DNA from: Pyrinomonadaceae bacterium
GTDB taxonomy: Bacteria; Acidobacteriota; Blastocatellia; Pyrinomonadales; Pyrinomonadaceae
Assembly: GCA_028284415.1 (NCBI GenBank)
Contig: JANQRU010000004.1
Location: 434,001-498,000 of the forward strand
Direction of reading: 5' to 3'
DNA: 64,000 nt
The translations under genes and the position numbers were made by a program. Positions 27,583 to 37,151 of this stretch are shown here, piece after piece. Position 1 is the first letter of the stretch, and every line of letters begins with the position of its first letter. The notes under the pieces were generated by a model, which saw nothing but the letters and a program-made list of their open reading frames with translations, was not told where the DNA came from and ran no database searches.

Positions 27583-27713
27583 CATTGTTTAATTTTAGTA
27601 AATAATGTTTATAGCCAAGTATTGTAATAGCGGGAGTTAGGTAAGCTTAGAAATAAGACTAGAAGAAAAATGTAAAATAAGTACACATTTGACACTTTAT
27701 GTAAAACCCCTTG

Positions 27714-27728
27714 TGACAAATTTTGTCA
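27714..27728. promoter_or_regulatory. 15-bp palindrome, candidate enhancer site
   Basis: TGACAAA-T-TTTGTCA is a perfect 7-1-7 inverted repeat about 130-145 bases upstream of the sigma-54 element. It has the same geometry as the palindrome at 9868-9882 but a different sequence, so a different activator would be expected. Confidence 0.4.
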
Positions 27729-27737
27729 GAATCCAAA

Positions 27738-27764
27738 CAAAAAAATCGCCCCTTTCAGGACGAT
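27738..27764 (-). terminator. intrinsic terminator after the DUF6414-like gene
   Basis: On the minus strand, ATCGTCC and GGGGCGAT form a stem with a short loop, followed by T7. It lies 130 bases beyond the stop at 27895. Confidence 0.75.
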
Positions 27765-27806
27765 CAAAAAGACCTTAAATTACACAAGCCAATTATCACA
27801 ATGTAG

Positions 27807-27828
27807 GGGCAGCGGCTTGTCCCTGCCC
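27807..27828. repeat. short GGGCAG/CTGCCC hairpin, REP-like
   Basis: GGGCAG (27807-27812) and CTGCCC (27823-27828) sit in a locally G+C-rich island within otherwise A/T-rich intergenic DNA. It resembles dispersed GTAGGGGC-type hairpins seen in many bacterial genomes. Only one copy is in this window. Confidence 0.3.
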
Positions 27829-27894
27829 GTGAGCTGAATGGGAAAAAATACTGTACTACTGTTTTTGTTTTCTTCCTAAATTATCTTTTTCTTT

Positions 27895-28695
27895 TTATAT
27901 AAATATGGCTGTAGGAATTATAATAATTGCAGGACCTTCTATTTCAAATTCGAGCAGACTTCTGCTTTCCCTAGGTATATTCTTAACACTTTGCGAATTT
28001 CCGCCCAATTTCATTAAGTTCTGAATTTCTGGAACTAAACTAAAAACAGTATCTTTTTGATTTATTCTCAAAATTCTTTGAACTTTTCCAATTACTGTAA
28101 TTTCTTCATCATTGCTATCTAAATCAGTTACATTACACCTGAGATATTTTCTATCCAATTTTGTAAAGAAAATATGTCCGTCAAGTGAAGTTTTGAGTAT
28201 CAGAGGAACTGGCTTTTCGTTAATTTTATTTATTGATGAAGTAAAATATTTCATTGCCATGGCTTCATCATTAGACTCAGGATTTTGTATCATTGTAGGT
28301 AGCAAATCAGTGATAACTGGCAGATTATTTAATTCTCCGAGTGAAGAATACTGATCTGGCATTTTAGTCCTAGCAATTAACTCAATGATTTCCCTACGTT
28401 TTATTTGATTCCAAATTTCTTCGTCAAAATTTTCCAAGTATTGGATTGAATTGTTTTCCTCTAAAATATCACACAGCTTTTGAAATTTAGCTTCATCTGT
28501 AGTAGCTAATATGCGTTTCGTTGATGAAGAATCATCTCTTCCTATTTCTCCGCCAATACCAGAAAAACCGCCTTTTAGTCCTTTCTTTTTTTGATTGTTT
28601 GATGTTTCATCAATTGTGATTTCATTATAACCCTCAAGTTGAGATAGATAACTCGTAACCGCATCTGTATTTAAATATAAAAAGTCTCGTAGCAT
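27895..28695 (-). CDS. DUF6414-like protein of unknown function
   Basis: The 266-residue protein begins M-L-R-D-F-L-Y-L-N-T-D-A-V-T-S-Y-L-S-Q-L-E-G-Y, a pattern I associate with the DUF6414 family. A low-complexity G/K linker (K-K-K-G-L-K-G-G-F-S-G-I-G-G-E) separates it from the rest. The centre is an alpha/beta region with E-I-T-V-I-G-K-V-Q-R-I, and the C-terminus is a hydrophobic strand (I-I-I-I-P-T-A-I-F-I). No signal peptide is present. It starts 11 bases after the lepA stop and so is probably read through from lepA, with its own terminator downstream. It is more A/T-rich than lepA, which might mean acquisition, but this was not measured. Confidence 0.65.
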   Translation of the reverse strand: MLRDFLYLNTDAVTSYLSQLEGYNEITIDETSNNQKKKGLKGGFSGIGGEIGRDDSSSTKRILATTDEAKFQKLCDILEENNSIQYLENFDEEIWNQIKRREIIELIARTKMPDQYSSLGELNNLPVITDLLPTMIQNPESNDEAMAMKYFTSSINKINEKPVPLILKTSLDGHIFFTKLDRKYLRCNVTDLDSNDEEITVIGKVQRILRINQKDTVFSLVPEIQNLMKLGGNSQSVKNIPRESRSLLEFEIEGPAIIIIPTAIFI

Positions 28696-28706
28696 AATTT
28701 ATTTTC

Positions 28707-30512
28707 CTAGTTCCCTTCATTAACCTTCAAAACAGCCAAGAATGCTTCTTGTGGAATCTCTACGCGTCCGACTTTTTTCATACGCTTTTTCCCTTCTTTT
28801 TGCTTTTCGAGGAGTTTGCGTTTACGTGTGATGTCGCCGCCGTAGCATTTGGCAGTTACGTTTTTACCCATTGCTTTGACATTGACACGGGAAATCACTT
28901 TATTGCCGATGGCGGCTTGGATTGGGACGGAGAACATTTGGCGTGGGATTAGTTCTTTCATTTTTCTAACAAGCTCACGTCCTGTCCTGTCGGCAGAACT
29001 GCGGTGCAAGATCAATGAAAGTGCATCGACGGGTTCTCCGAGAACGAGAATGTCGAGTTTAACGAGGTCACCTTCTTTGTAGCCCGAAAGATGATAATCG
29101 AGCGATGCATAGCCGCGTGAAACGCTCTTTAAACGGTCATAAAAATCAAGAACTATTTCATTAAGTGGCAATTCATAAACGAGCATCACGCGACTTTGTG
29201 TAACGTATTCAAATTTTTTCTGGATACCGCGTTTTTCGTCTAAGAGCGGAAGAATTCCGCCGAGATATTCATCGGAAGTTAAAATCGTTGCTTCGATGTA
29301 TGGCTCTTCAATCTTGGCAATTTTGACAGGTTCAGGCATACGTGCGGGCGAATCAACTTCGACAGATGTTCCATCCGTTTGCGTGATCTTATAACGCACG
29401 CCCGGTGCGGTTGTTATTAAGCTTAAGTCAAATTCGCGTTCGAGACGTTCTTGGATAATTTCCATGTGAAGCAAACCTAAAAATCCACAACGAAAACCGA
29501 ATCCGAGTGCGGCGGAAGTTTCGGGTTCGTAGAAAAATGATGCGTCATTGAGTCGCAATTTATCCATCGCATCACGGAGTTCTTCATACTGTGCAGATTC
29601 GGTCGGATAAAGTCCCGAAAAGACCATCGGTTTGACTTCTTGGAATCCCGGGAAAGGTTCTTCGGTTGGTCGTGCGGCTTCGGTGATAGTGTCTCCGATT
29701 TGCACATCGGCAACAGTTTTGATCGAAGCAGTTAAAAAGCCAACTTCGCCCGCACTCAGTTCGTCCATCTGCGTCGGGGCGGGACAATTTGCTCCGAGAG
29801 TTTCGATCTGATATTCGCGTCCCGTGTTAAAAAGACGAACCTTCATTTTCTTCTTGATTGTCCCTTCAATCACACGGAAAAGAACAACCACGCCGCGATA
29901 AGAATCGTACCAACTATCAAAAATCAGAGCTTTCAAGGGAGCATCTTTGTCACCCGTTGGCGGCGGAATATCCCGAATTACTGCTTCCAAAATATCTTCC
30001 GCACCTTCGCCCGTTTTCGCAGACGCAAGCACGGCATTGTCTGTCTCTAAACCGATAATGTTTTCAATTTGGTCTAAAATCCTTTCAGGTTCGGCGGATG
30101 GCAGATCAATTTTGTTGAGAACAGGAATTAATTCGAGATCGTTATCTATCGCCAAATATGTATTTGCAAGCGTTTGAGCCTCAACGCCCTGCGAAGCGTC
30201 AACCACCAACAAAGCACCTTCGCAAGCCGAAAGCGACCGTGAAACTTCATATGAAAAATCCACATGACCGGGCGTATCAATTAAGTTTAAGACATATTCT
30301 TCGCCGTTCTTCGCTTTGTAATTAAGTCGCACGGCTTGTGATTTAATTGTGATACCGCGTTCACGCTCAATATCCATATTGTCCAGCAATTGGTCTTCCA
30401 TATCACGATCTGAAACGGCTCCCGTTTTATGCAAAATACGGTCAGCCAGTGTAGATTTACCGTGGTCAATGTGAGCAATGATTGAAAAATTTCTGATGTT
30501 CTTCGGATTCAT
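28707..30512 (-). CDS. lepA: elongation factor 4 (LepA) GTPase
   Basis: The 601-residue translational GTPase has the P-loop A-H-I-D-H-G-K-S-T near the N-terminus, switch [14 protein letters not shown], and N-K-I-D-L-P. It has the LepA-specific C-terminal domain ending in [30 protein letters not shown]4 acts on stalled or mis-translocated ribosomes. Length and motifs match the family. It is divergent from the M16 peptidase gene, with a REPIN-like element between them. Confidence 0.97.
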   Translation of the reverse strand: MNPKNIRNFSIIAHIDHGKSTLADRILHKTGAVSDRDMEDQLLDNMDIERERGITIKSQAVRLNYKAKNGEEYVLNLIDTPGHVDFSYEVSRSLSACEGALLVVDASQGVEAQTLANTYLAIDNDLELIPVLNKIDLPSAEPERILDQIENIIGLETDNAVLASAKTGEGAEDILEAVIRDIPPPTGDKDAPLKALIFDSWYDSYRGVVVLFRVIEGTIKKKMKVRLFNTGREYQIETLGANCPAPTQMDELSAGEVGFLTASIKTVADVQIGDTITEAARPTEEPFPGFQEVKPMVFSGLYPTESAQYEELRDAMDKLRLNDASFFYEPETSAALGFGFRCGFLGLLHMEIIQERLEREFDLSLITTAPGVRYKITQTDGTSVEVDSPARMPEPVKIAKIEEPYIEATILTSDEYLGGILPLLDEKRGIQKKFEYVTQSRVMLVYELPLNEIVLDFYDRLKSVSRGYASLDYHLSGYKEGDLVKLDILVLGEPVDALSLILHRSSADRTGRELVRKMKELIPRQMFSVPIQAAIGNKVISRVNVKAMGKNVTAKCYGGDITRKRKLLEKQKEGKKRMKKVGRVEIPQEAFLAVLKVNEGN

Positions 30513-30590
30513 AAAATACTTTTAATTAATGTGTAAAATATAACAGTTTAGAATACCAAAACGCCTATCTTTTCGCACTAAGAAAAAGTT

Positions 30591-30678
30591 ATCAGTATAG
30601 CGAACGATAGTGAGTATGATTAATCATTTTCTAAGATGAAGAAGGACAAACCTGCTCACTATCGTTCGCTATACTGAT
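30591..30678. repeat. REPIN-like inverted pair, copy 1
   Basis: Two perfect 24-base arms (30591-30614 and 30655-30678, beginning ATCAGTATAGCGAAC) flank a 40-base core containing the palindrome ATGATTAATCAT. The same arms, in the same inverted arrangement, recur at 63063-63151 with an unrelated core. It lies between divergent lepA and the M16 peptidase gene. Confidence 0.85.
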
Positions 30679-30762
30679 TTCTCAATCTGAACAATTTCCT
30701 GTAAATTAGCGTAGAATAATCAAGTTCCAATTTTTTACAATTCCAAAGTTTCTGAGGTTTCT

Positions 30763-33510
30763 ATGATTAAACGAATTATTTCGTCTTTTTTCCTTTTGTC
30801 ATTATTTGTTTTTGCAATTTCTGCACAAGTTCCATTTGAACGTGAGCAGTATAAGATCAAGCATAAAAAGTTTGTCTTAAAAAACGGCTTAACACTTATT
30901 GTTCACGAAGATAAAAGTAATCCAATTGTTGCTGTGAATATGTGGTATCACGTCGGTTCGCGGAATGAAAAACGCGGGAAAACGGGCTTTGCACATCTTT
31001 TTGAGCATTTCTTTTTTAACGGTTCGGAAAATCATCCATTCGGTTTTCGTGAAGCAATGGACGATTTAGGTGCAAATAATCGTAACGGCACAACCAACGG
31101 CGACCGCACGAATTTCTTTGAAGACGTTCCCGTTTCAGCACTCGAAAAAACTCTTTTTCTCGAAGCTGATCGAATGGGTTTTCTAGAAAACTACATTTCA
31201 CAAGAAATGCTCGACCGCGAAAAAGGGGTTGTAAAAAATGAAAAACGTCAGGGTGAAAACAGACCTTACGGGCGAGTTTTCAACGAAGTTTTTGGCAAAG
31301 TTTATCCATATTCGCATCCATATTCATGGTCAACAATTGGTAAGATGGAAGATTTGAACGCGGCAACTTTAGACTACATCAAAGAATGGTATCGAACATT
31401 TTATGGTCCGAATAATGCTGTTATTTCGCTGGCAGGTGATATTTCTCCCGAAAAGGCTTTGAAACTCGTAACTAAATACTTTGGCGACATCAAACCGGGA
31501 CCGCCACTGCCACGAGCTCAAAAATGGATTCCGACCTTAGATAAAAATATACGCGATCAGATGGAAGATAGAGTTCCGCAACATCGTATCTATCGCGTTT
31601 ATCACGCACCGATCTGGCGGGATAAAGAAATTGAACATCTCAAACTTTTTGCCAATGTCTTATCAGGTTCAAAAAGTGCGAGATTAGACCGCCGACTCGT
31701 TTATGAAAAGAAATTGGCAACGAATGTCTCCGCAGGAGTTTTCGAACGCGAATTGAGTAGTATGTTTATCGTGCAAGTTACGGTCAGACGCAGTGTTGAC
31801 CCAGCGGAAGCCGAACGCGAAATGGACAATGTTATCAACACATTGTTACGCGAAGGTACGACTCAAAAAGTCTTGCAACGCTATCAAAATCGCAACCTCG
31901 CAGGATTTTTGCGTGGAAGTGAACGCTTAGGCGGATTTGGCGGACGCTCGGACATACTCGCCGCGAGTCAAACCTACGGAAGAAACACCGAAGCCTATCT
32001 CGACAAAATGGAAGAAATGGCAAAAACGAGTCCGCGTATGATGAAAGAGACCGCAAATAAATGGCTCACTAAAAATCACTACACAATGCTCGTCAAACCC
32101 GCACCACGTTTAGGAGCAGAAAAAACTGCCATTGACCGTTCAAAAGTTCCTGAAATTGGCGAAGCACCAACAATTAAATTCCCGAAAATCCAACGTGCGA
32201 AATTGAAAAATGGTTTGAACGTAATGTTGCTTGAACGCCATTCCGCACCAATCGTAAATGTGGCGTTAGCCGTTGATGCAGGTTTTGCTTCGGACACTTT
32301 GGAAAAAGCAGGAATGGCTTCGCTCACGCTTGATTTAATGGACGAAGGAACAAAAACCCGCAATGCTTTCCAGATCGCTGATGAACTTGATTCACTCGGA
32401 GCAAACCTTTCCACAGGAAATTCACCCGATATGTCATTTGTGCGTCTGCGTGGAACGTCTGCAAATTTGAAACCTTCGCTCGAAATTATGGCGGATGTCG
32501 TTTTGAATCCATCCTTTCCCGAAGATCAATTTGCGATTCAAAAACAAAGAAGACTGGCAGGAATTGCCCAACAAAAAGCTAACCCAAGAGTCTTGGCAAC
32601 AAGGCTTTTGCCAACGCTTCTTTATGGCAAAGAACACGCTTACGGAAAACCTTCAAACGGTTTCGTCAATTCTGTTCAAAAAATCACACGAGATGATTTA
32701 ATGAACTGGCATTCGAGTTGGTTCAAGCCAAATGCTTCAACAATTATCGTTACGGGCGATACGACAATGGCAAAATTAATGCCGATGCTCGAACAAACTT
32801 TCGGAAGTTGGGAATCTGGAACAACGCCGAAGAAAAATTTAACAACAGTTCCAAGAACTTCGGGCAAGAAAATCTATTTGGTCGATAAACCAAACGCACC
32901 GCAATCTGTAATCGTTGCCGCTCATATTTCCGAACCAAGCGGACAAGCTGAAGATTTAGCAAGCGAACCCGTTTTCCGAAACTTCGGCGGAATGTCCACG
33001 TCTCGTTTGAATCGTAATTTACGACTCGACAAACATTGGAGTTACGGAACACGCGGAGGAATTCAGAATTTACGCGGACAAAGACCGTTTACCGTCATTG
33101 CTCCTGTGCAAACAGACAAAACCAAAGAATCAATGGTTGAAGTCAAAAAAGAAATCCGAGACATCGCCGGAAACCGTCCAATTACAGGAGTCGAATTCAA
33201 AAACATTATGAGAAATATGACTTCTCGCTTGCCAGGACGCTTTGAAACACTTGCATCTTTAGAAGGTGCGGCAATCAATGTTGTCAACTTCAATCTTCCC
33301 GATGATTTCTGGGCAAACTACGGCGAAAACATGCGGAAATTAAGTGAATCTGACTTAGCCAACGCAGGTAAAAAATTCGTCAAACCTGATGAAATTATTT
33401 GGATAGTCGTGGGCGATTTGAAAAAGGTTGAAAAAGGAATTCGTGAATTAAATTATGGTCAAGTTATAAAGCTCGATGCCGACGGAAATCCGATTGGTGT
33501 GGCTAAATAA
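30763..33510 (+). CDS. secreted M16-family zinc metallopeptidase (two-domain)
   Basis: The 915-residue protein has a signal peptide (1-22, A-I-S-A-Q). The N-terminal M16 half carries the inverted zinc motif H78-L-F-E81-H82, followed by the distal Glu region (E-K-G-V-V-K-N-E). The C-terminal half repeats the fold (L-K-N-G-L-N-V-M-L-L-E-R-H-S-A-P-I-V) without H-x-x-E-H, as expected for the inactive partner half of pitrilysin/PqqL-like enzymes that enclose a peptide chamber. It probably degrades peptides in the periplasm. It is monocistronic, with about 210 bases of repeat-containing non-coding DNA after it. Confidence 0.93.
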   Translation: MIKRIISSFFLLSLFVFAISAQVPFEREQYKIKHKKFVLKNGLTLIVHEDKSNPIVAVNMWYHVGSRNEKRGKTGFAHLFEHFFFNGSENHPFGFREAMDDLGANNRNGTTNGDRTNFFEDVPVSALEKTLFLEADRMGFLENYISQEMLDREKGVVKNEKRQGENRPYGRVFNEVFGKVYPYSHPYSWSTIGKMEDLNAATLDYIKEWYRTFYGPNNAVISLAGDISPEKALKLVTKYFGDIKPGPPLPRAQKWIPTLDKNIRDQMEDRVPQHRIYRVYHAPIWRDKEIEHLKLFANVLSGSKSARLDRRLVYEKKLATNVSAGVFERELSSMFIVQVTVRRSVDPAEAEREMDNVINTLLREGTTQKVLQRYQNRNLAGFLRGSERLGGFGGRSDILAASQTYGRNTEAYLDKMEEMAKTSPRMMKETANKWLTKNHYTMLVKPAPRLGAEKTAIDRSKVPEIGEAPTIKFPKIQRAKLKNGLNVMLLERHSAPIVNVALAVDAGFASDTLEKAGMASLTLDLMDEGTKTRNAFQIADELDSLGANLSTGNSPDMSFVRLRGTSANLKPSLEIMADVVLNPSFPEDQFAIQKQRRLAGIAQQKANPRVLATRLLPTLLYGKEHAYGKPSNGFVNSVQKITRDDLMNWHSSWFKPNASTIIVTGDTTMAKLMPMLEQTFGSWESGTTPKKNLTTVPRTSGKKIYLVDKPNAPQSVIVAAHISEPSGQAEDLASEPVFRNFGGMSTSRLNRNLRLDKHWSYGTRGGIQNLRGQRPFTVIAPVQTDKTKESMVEVKKEIRDIAGNRPITGVEFKNIMRNMTSRLPGRFETLASLEGAAINVVNFNLPDDFWANYGENMRKLSESDLANAGKKFVKPDEIIWIVVGDLKKVEKGIRELNYGQVIKLDADGNPIGVAK

Positions 33511-33537
33511 TTAGTTAAACGGTTAGGGATATTCTAT

Positions 33538-33624
33538 CCGCGAAATACGCGAAACATACGAAAAGAAGAGAAAGAAATTTATTTACTATGTCTTTTTTTC
33601 GCGTTCTTTTGTGTATTTCGCGGG
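33538..33624. repeat. imperfect inverted repeat of CGCGAAATACGCGAA type
   Basis: Arms near 33538-33562 and 33598-33624 (CCGCGAAATAC ... GTATTTCGCGG) are built from period-10 units like those at 52361-52392. No gene is present in 33511-33721. Confidence 0.6.
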
Positions 33625-33721
33625 CAAAACCTTTTCTTCAAAATCTAGCTCTCTTTCCTAAAATCCCTGTTTTTGTGATATTTTTGTATAACTCATTCTA
33701 GTGCAACAAATTATTTATCAA

Positions 33722-35671
33722 ATGATTAAATTTGAAGGGGAAATTTGTAAAGACTTTGAAAGATCGAGCCAATTGGAATGGCTTGAGACTAATGGTATCG
33801 GTGGCTTTGCTTGCGGAACGGTTTCGGGTGCGAATACACGGCGTTATCACGGAGTTTTGACAGCGGCGACTCGTCCACCGCTTGGTCGTGTGACGATGCT
33901 CTCGAAATTTGAAGAGGTTTTAACGATTGATGGTGAAGTTTTTGAAACGTCTGCGAATCAATATCCGAATACTGTTCATCCGAAAGGCTTTCAATATCTC
34001 AAATCATTTAAATTAAAACCTTTCCCTATATGGACTTTTGAAATTAATGGCATTGAGATTGAACGCAAGATTTTTATGGTTCACGGAGCGAACACAACAG
34101 TTTGCCAGTGGCGTGTGAAATCAAAAGTTGCCGGTAAAGATGCTGACATACGGCTTGAGATCAAACCGCTTCTATCATTTGTTGACTATCATCATTTGCA
34201 ACACGAAACTTATGAAATAAATGGCGAGTATGTCGCTTCGGAAAATTGCGTTTTAGTCAATCCTTTTACTCAAACTCCCGAATTATTTTTCAATCACAAC
34301 GCTCTCGAATTGACGGGAACAGGACATTGGTATCGCAACCTGGAATACCCAATAGAAAAAGCGAGAGGCTTTGATTTCCGCGAAGATTTATTTCAACCCT
34401 TTACATTGATATTCGATTTGAGAAACACGGCGACCGTCATCGTTTCAACCGAACAGCAAAATTACACAAACGCTGAAGAATTTGAACAAAAAGAAATCGA
34501 ACGTCGTGAAGAACTTATCGAAATTGCCGAAGCGGAAGATGATTTCACCAAACAACTTGTGCTTGCCGCTGATCAATTTATTGTTAAACGCGGCGAAGGC
34601 GAAACGATTCTCGCGGGTTATCCTTGGTTTTCCGATTGGGGCAGAGATACGATGATTGCTCTCGGCGGTTTAACCCTTGCGACAAATCGTGAAGGCATCG
34701 CCAAAAATATCCTGCGTGAGTATTCAAAACATATCTCCGATGGGATGATTCCGAATCGTTTCCCCGACGAAGGTGAAACGCCCGAATACAACACAGTTGA
34801 TGCAACACTCTGGTATTTTGAAGCAATTCGTGCTTTTGTCGAAAAAACAGGTGATTTAGATTTTGTCCGCCACGAGCTTTATGAAAAACTCGTCGAGATA
34901 ATTTACTGGCACGAAAGAGGAACTCGTTTCAACATAAAAGTTGATGACGACGGACTCTTATACGCGGGCGAAAAGGGCTGGCAACTGACTTGGATGGATG
35001 CGAAGATCGGCGACACGGTTTTCACTCCACGCATCGGCAACCCCGTCGAGATTCAAGCTCTCTGGTACAACGCTCTAAAAATTATGGAAAAATTTGCCAA
35101 AGAGTTCCGCGACAAAGACGGCAAACATCAATATAAAGAATTAGCTGACAAAGCAAAAAAATCTTTCAACAAAGAATTCTGGAACAAAGATGGTGAATAT
35201 CTCTACGACTTTATAAACGGCGACGAGAAAAATACAGATTTACGCCCAAATCAGATATTTGCCGTGAGCTTAAAGCATTCGATGCTCAGTATGTTCCGTG
35301 CGAAAAAGGTCGTGCAAAAGGTTGAAAAAGAATTATTTACGCCCGTCGGTTTGCGTTCCCTTTCAAAAGATAATCCACAGTATCAGGGAATCTACATCGG
35401 CGATCCATACAAACGCGATTCCTCATATCATCAAGGCACGGTCTGGGCTTGGCTGATGGGAGCATTTATAACCTCGCTTGAAAGAACCTATCCGAAAGGA
35501 CGTAAATATAAGCAATATGTCAACAAAATTTTAGAAGGTTTTGAAAATCATCTACACGACGAAGGTGTCGGACAATTTTCAGAAATATTTGATGGTAACG
35601 AACCGCATGAACCACGCGGATGTTTCGCACAGGCTTGGAGCGTTGCGGAAATTTTACGGGTAATTAAATAA
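33722..35671 (+). CDS. glycogen-debranching enzyme (amylo-alpha-1,6-glucosidase, GDE_C family)
   Basis: About 649 residues. The N-terminal GDE domain has G-I-G-G-F-A-C-G-T-V-S-G-A-N-T-R-R-Y-H-G. The C-terminal (alpha/alpha)6 barrel has W-F-S-D-W-G-R-D-T-M-I-A-L-G-G, D-A-T-L-W-Y-F-E-A and T-W-M-D-A-K-I-G-D, which carry the catalytic acids in archaeal-type debranching enzymes. It removes alpha-1,6 branches from glycogen in the cytoplasm. The ATG at 33722 (M-I-K-F-E-G-E) is preferred to a GTG at 33701. No other glycogen gene is adjacent. Confidence 0.92.
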   Translation: MIKFEGEICKDFERSSQLEWLETNGIGGFACGTVSGANTRRYHGVLTAATRPPLGRVTMLSKFEEVLTIDGEVFETSANQYPNTVHPKGFQYLKSFKLKPFPIWTFEINGIEIERKIFMVHGANTTVCQWRVKSKVAGKDADIRLEIKPLLSFVDYHHLQHETYEINGEYVASENCVLVNPFTQTPELFFNHNALELTGTGHWYRNLEYPIEKARGFDFREDLFQPFTLIFDLRNTATVIVSTEQQNYTNAEEFEQKEIERREELIEIAEAEDDFTKQLVLAADQFIVKRGEGETILAGYPWFSDWGRDTMIALGGLTLATNREGIAKNILREYSKHISDGMIPNRFPDEGETPEYNTVDATLWYFEAIRAFVEKTGDLDFVRHELYEKLVEIIYWHERGTRFNIKVDDDGLLYAGEKGWQLTWMDAKIGDTVFTPRIGNPVEIQALWYNALKIMEKFAKEFRDKDGKHQYKELADKAKKSFNKEFWNKDGEYLYDFINGDEKNTDLRPNQIFAVSLKHSMLSMFRAKKVVQKVEKELFTPVGLRSLSKDNPQYQGIYIGDPYKRDSSYHQGTVWAWLMGAFITSLERTYPKGRKYKQYVNKILEGFENHLHDEGVGQFSEIFDGNEPHEPRGCFAQAWSVAEILRVIK

Positions 35672-35673
35672 AT

Positions 35674-36039
35674 CTATTCTACATGAGTTACCATTTCCGG
35701 CTCCTGAACTCTCATCTGAAAACTTGTAAGTATCGCCGAACCTTGTGGAAATCCCCCTCCTCCGTGACAGAATCCACTACTAAAATTTGTTAATACGGGA
35801 TTTCCTTTTACAAACAATTTATTCGAAGGCATCATCCATCTAACTTCAAAACAAGGACAAGGCATAAGCGACATCTTAAATGGGACAGCAAACGGGCATC
35901 CTGCAATTGTGTATATGTCGTTCACAAGCATGGGAAGTTCTCCATCAACCCGATACTCGGACTGGGTCATGGGAATGTGAGTTACGATTCCGCCATGTGG
36001 ACACACAATTAAGCTACTATTGGTCAAAATATATGCCAT
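35674..36039 (-). CDS. PAAR-like (DUF4280-type) small cysteine-rich protein
   Basis: The 121-residue protein has the arrangement S-S-L-I-V-C-P-H-G-G-x-V ... I-A-G-C-P-F ... M-P-C-P-C-F-E-V-R-W ... G-N-P-V-L-T ... F-C-H-G-G-G. These paired repeats around Cys/His resemble PAAR-like spike-tip proteins that cap contractile injection systems. No signal peptide is present. It is convergent with the debranching gene (2 bases apart), and no VgrG, sheath or tube gene lies nearby. It could be an orphan tip, an effector carrier or a distinct metal-binding protein. Confidence 0.6.
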   Translation of the reverse strand: MAYILTNSSLIVCPHGGIVTHIPMTQSEYRVDGELPMLVNDIYTIAGCPFAVPFKMSLMPCPCFEVRWMMPSNKLFVKGNPVLTNFSSGFCHGGGGFPQGSAILTSFQMRVQEPEMVTHVE

Positions 36040-36182
36040 TTCAAATCCTCCGTTTTTTGTAAAACCATAGTCTATATCTACCTAATGACGCAATCATATA
36101 TAAATTTTGCAAGAAACTGATTTTCTCTGCGTTCCTAAATTCAAAATTGGCGAAAAGCCCTAATAAAGAGGAAATCAGAAAA

Positions 36183-37022
36183 ATGAAAAAAATAAGTATA
36201 ATTTTGTTAAGCGTCTGTGCGTTGTTCTTTGCGGCGTGCGAAGCAACTAAAACAGATGATGTGAACACCCCAGCTAATTCCTCCGAAACAAATAAGGAAG
36301 AATCCAAAACTGAGATCCCACCGACGACTCGTGTAAAAGACGGCTATGTAGTTCCCGAAGAAGGAACGGCGAAAGAAAAACCCGAATCAGGCAAAGCTAA
36401 TGTGCAGGGAAAAGTTTTATTTAATGGCGAACCCGCTAAAGGAGTTGAGGTCAGACTTTGTGAAAATTTCTCAACGATCTCAGGTTGTACCGGAGAAGAA
36501 TATAAAACGAAAACTGATGAAAATGGTGAGTATTTGATTAAAAACGTAGAGCCGAAAGACTATTCAGGATTGCTGGCAAAAGTTTTCAAAACGCCGATGT
36601 ATATTTTTGCGGCTCAAAGCTTAGGAATCGTTGCGGCTAAATACAAAATCGAACCTGACACGACATTTTTTGCTCCGGCGACAAATCTTTATAAAGCAGA
36701 CCTAAAAGTTCAAAATCTAAGACCAAATGCGAAGGTTGAAGCGAAAGACTTTGAATTAAAATGGGACAAATATGAAGATGCAGCTTATTATAAATTTAGT
36801 CTGTATCCAAAAGATTCTTCAATTACGACTCCTTACTACAATGAAAAGGTTGAAGGAGAAAGCTTCAAAATAGAAAAAGATTTGCCGAATGGCGAATATC
36901 GCCTAAAAATGGAAGCTTTCAATGCAAATGATGTAAAGCTTTCGCAATTAAAAGATGACATTAAATTCAATGTTACGGGTGGTGAAGAGAAAAAAGAAGA
37001 AGAAACAGAAACCACCAACTAA
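36183..37022 (+). CDS. lipoprotein with carboxypeptidase-regulatory-like domain
   Basis: About 280 residues. The lipobox L-F-F-A-A-C lies at the end of a short signal peptide (M-K-K-I-S-I-I-L-L-S-V). An acidic/Ser-Thr linker follows, then a CarboxypepD_reg-like beta-sandwich (N-V-Q-G-K-V-L-F-N-G-E-P-A-K-G-V-E-V-R-L-C; T-D-E-N-G-E-Y-L-I-K-N-V). The last domain is Ig/fibronectin-like (F-E-L-K-W-D-K-Y-E-D-A-A-Y-Y-K-F-S). The start at 36183 is chosen because it has GAGGAAA upstream and gives the lipobox; an ATG at 36147 would bury the signal. It is anchored in a membrane leaflet facing the periplasm or surface. Function unknown. Confidence 0.85.
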   Translation: MKKISIILLSVCALFFAACEATKTDDVNTPANSSETNKEESKTEIPPTTRVKDGYVVPEEGTAKEKPESGKANVQGKVLFNGEPAKGVEVRLCENFSTISGCTGEEYKTKTDENGEYLIKNVEPKDYSGLLAKVFKTPMYIFAAQSLGIVAAKYKIEPDTTFFAPATNLYKADLKVQNLRPNAKVEAKDFELKWDKYEDAAYYKFSLYPKDSSITTPYYNEKVEGESFKIEKDLPNGEYRLKMEAFNANDVKLSQLKDDIKFNVTGGEEKKEEETETTN

Positions 37023-37042
37023 AATAGCTTAAATTATTATCG

Positions 37043-37079
37043 AAAACAGTATTTTGAATAGGTTTCAAAATGCTGTTTT
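37043..37079 (+). terminator. intrinsic terminator after the lipoprotein gene
   Basis: AAAACAGTATTTTGAA pairs with TTCAAAATGCTGTTTT (one G-T wobble), a 16-base stem ending in T6. Confidence 0.8.
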
Positions 37080-37151
37080 TTCTTTGGACATTTATATTTA
37101 GCAAAAAATATAGATAATAGTTCTCAAAGAATTTAATTGGAGAATTTTTCT

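Noticed and set aside
30591..30678. MITE or insertion-sequence remnant
   Set aside because: The two copies share only the inverted arms, not the interior, and no target-site duplication is obvious.
35674..36039. Type VI secretion or eCIS locus
   Set aside because: Only a PAAR-like protein is present; none of the structural genes is within the window.
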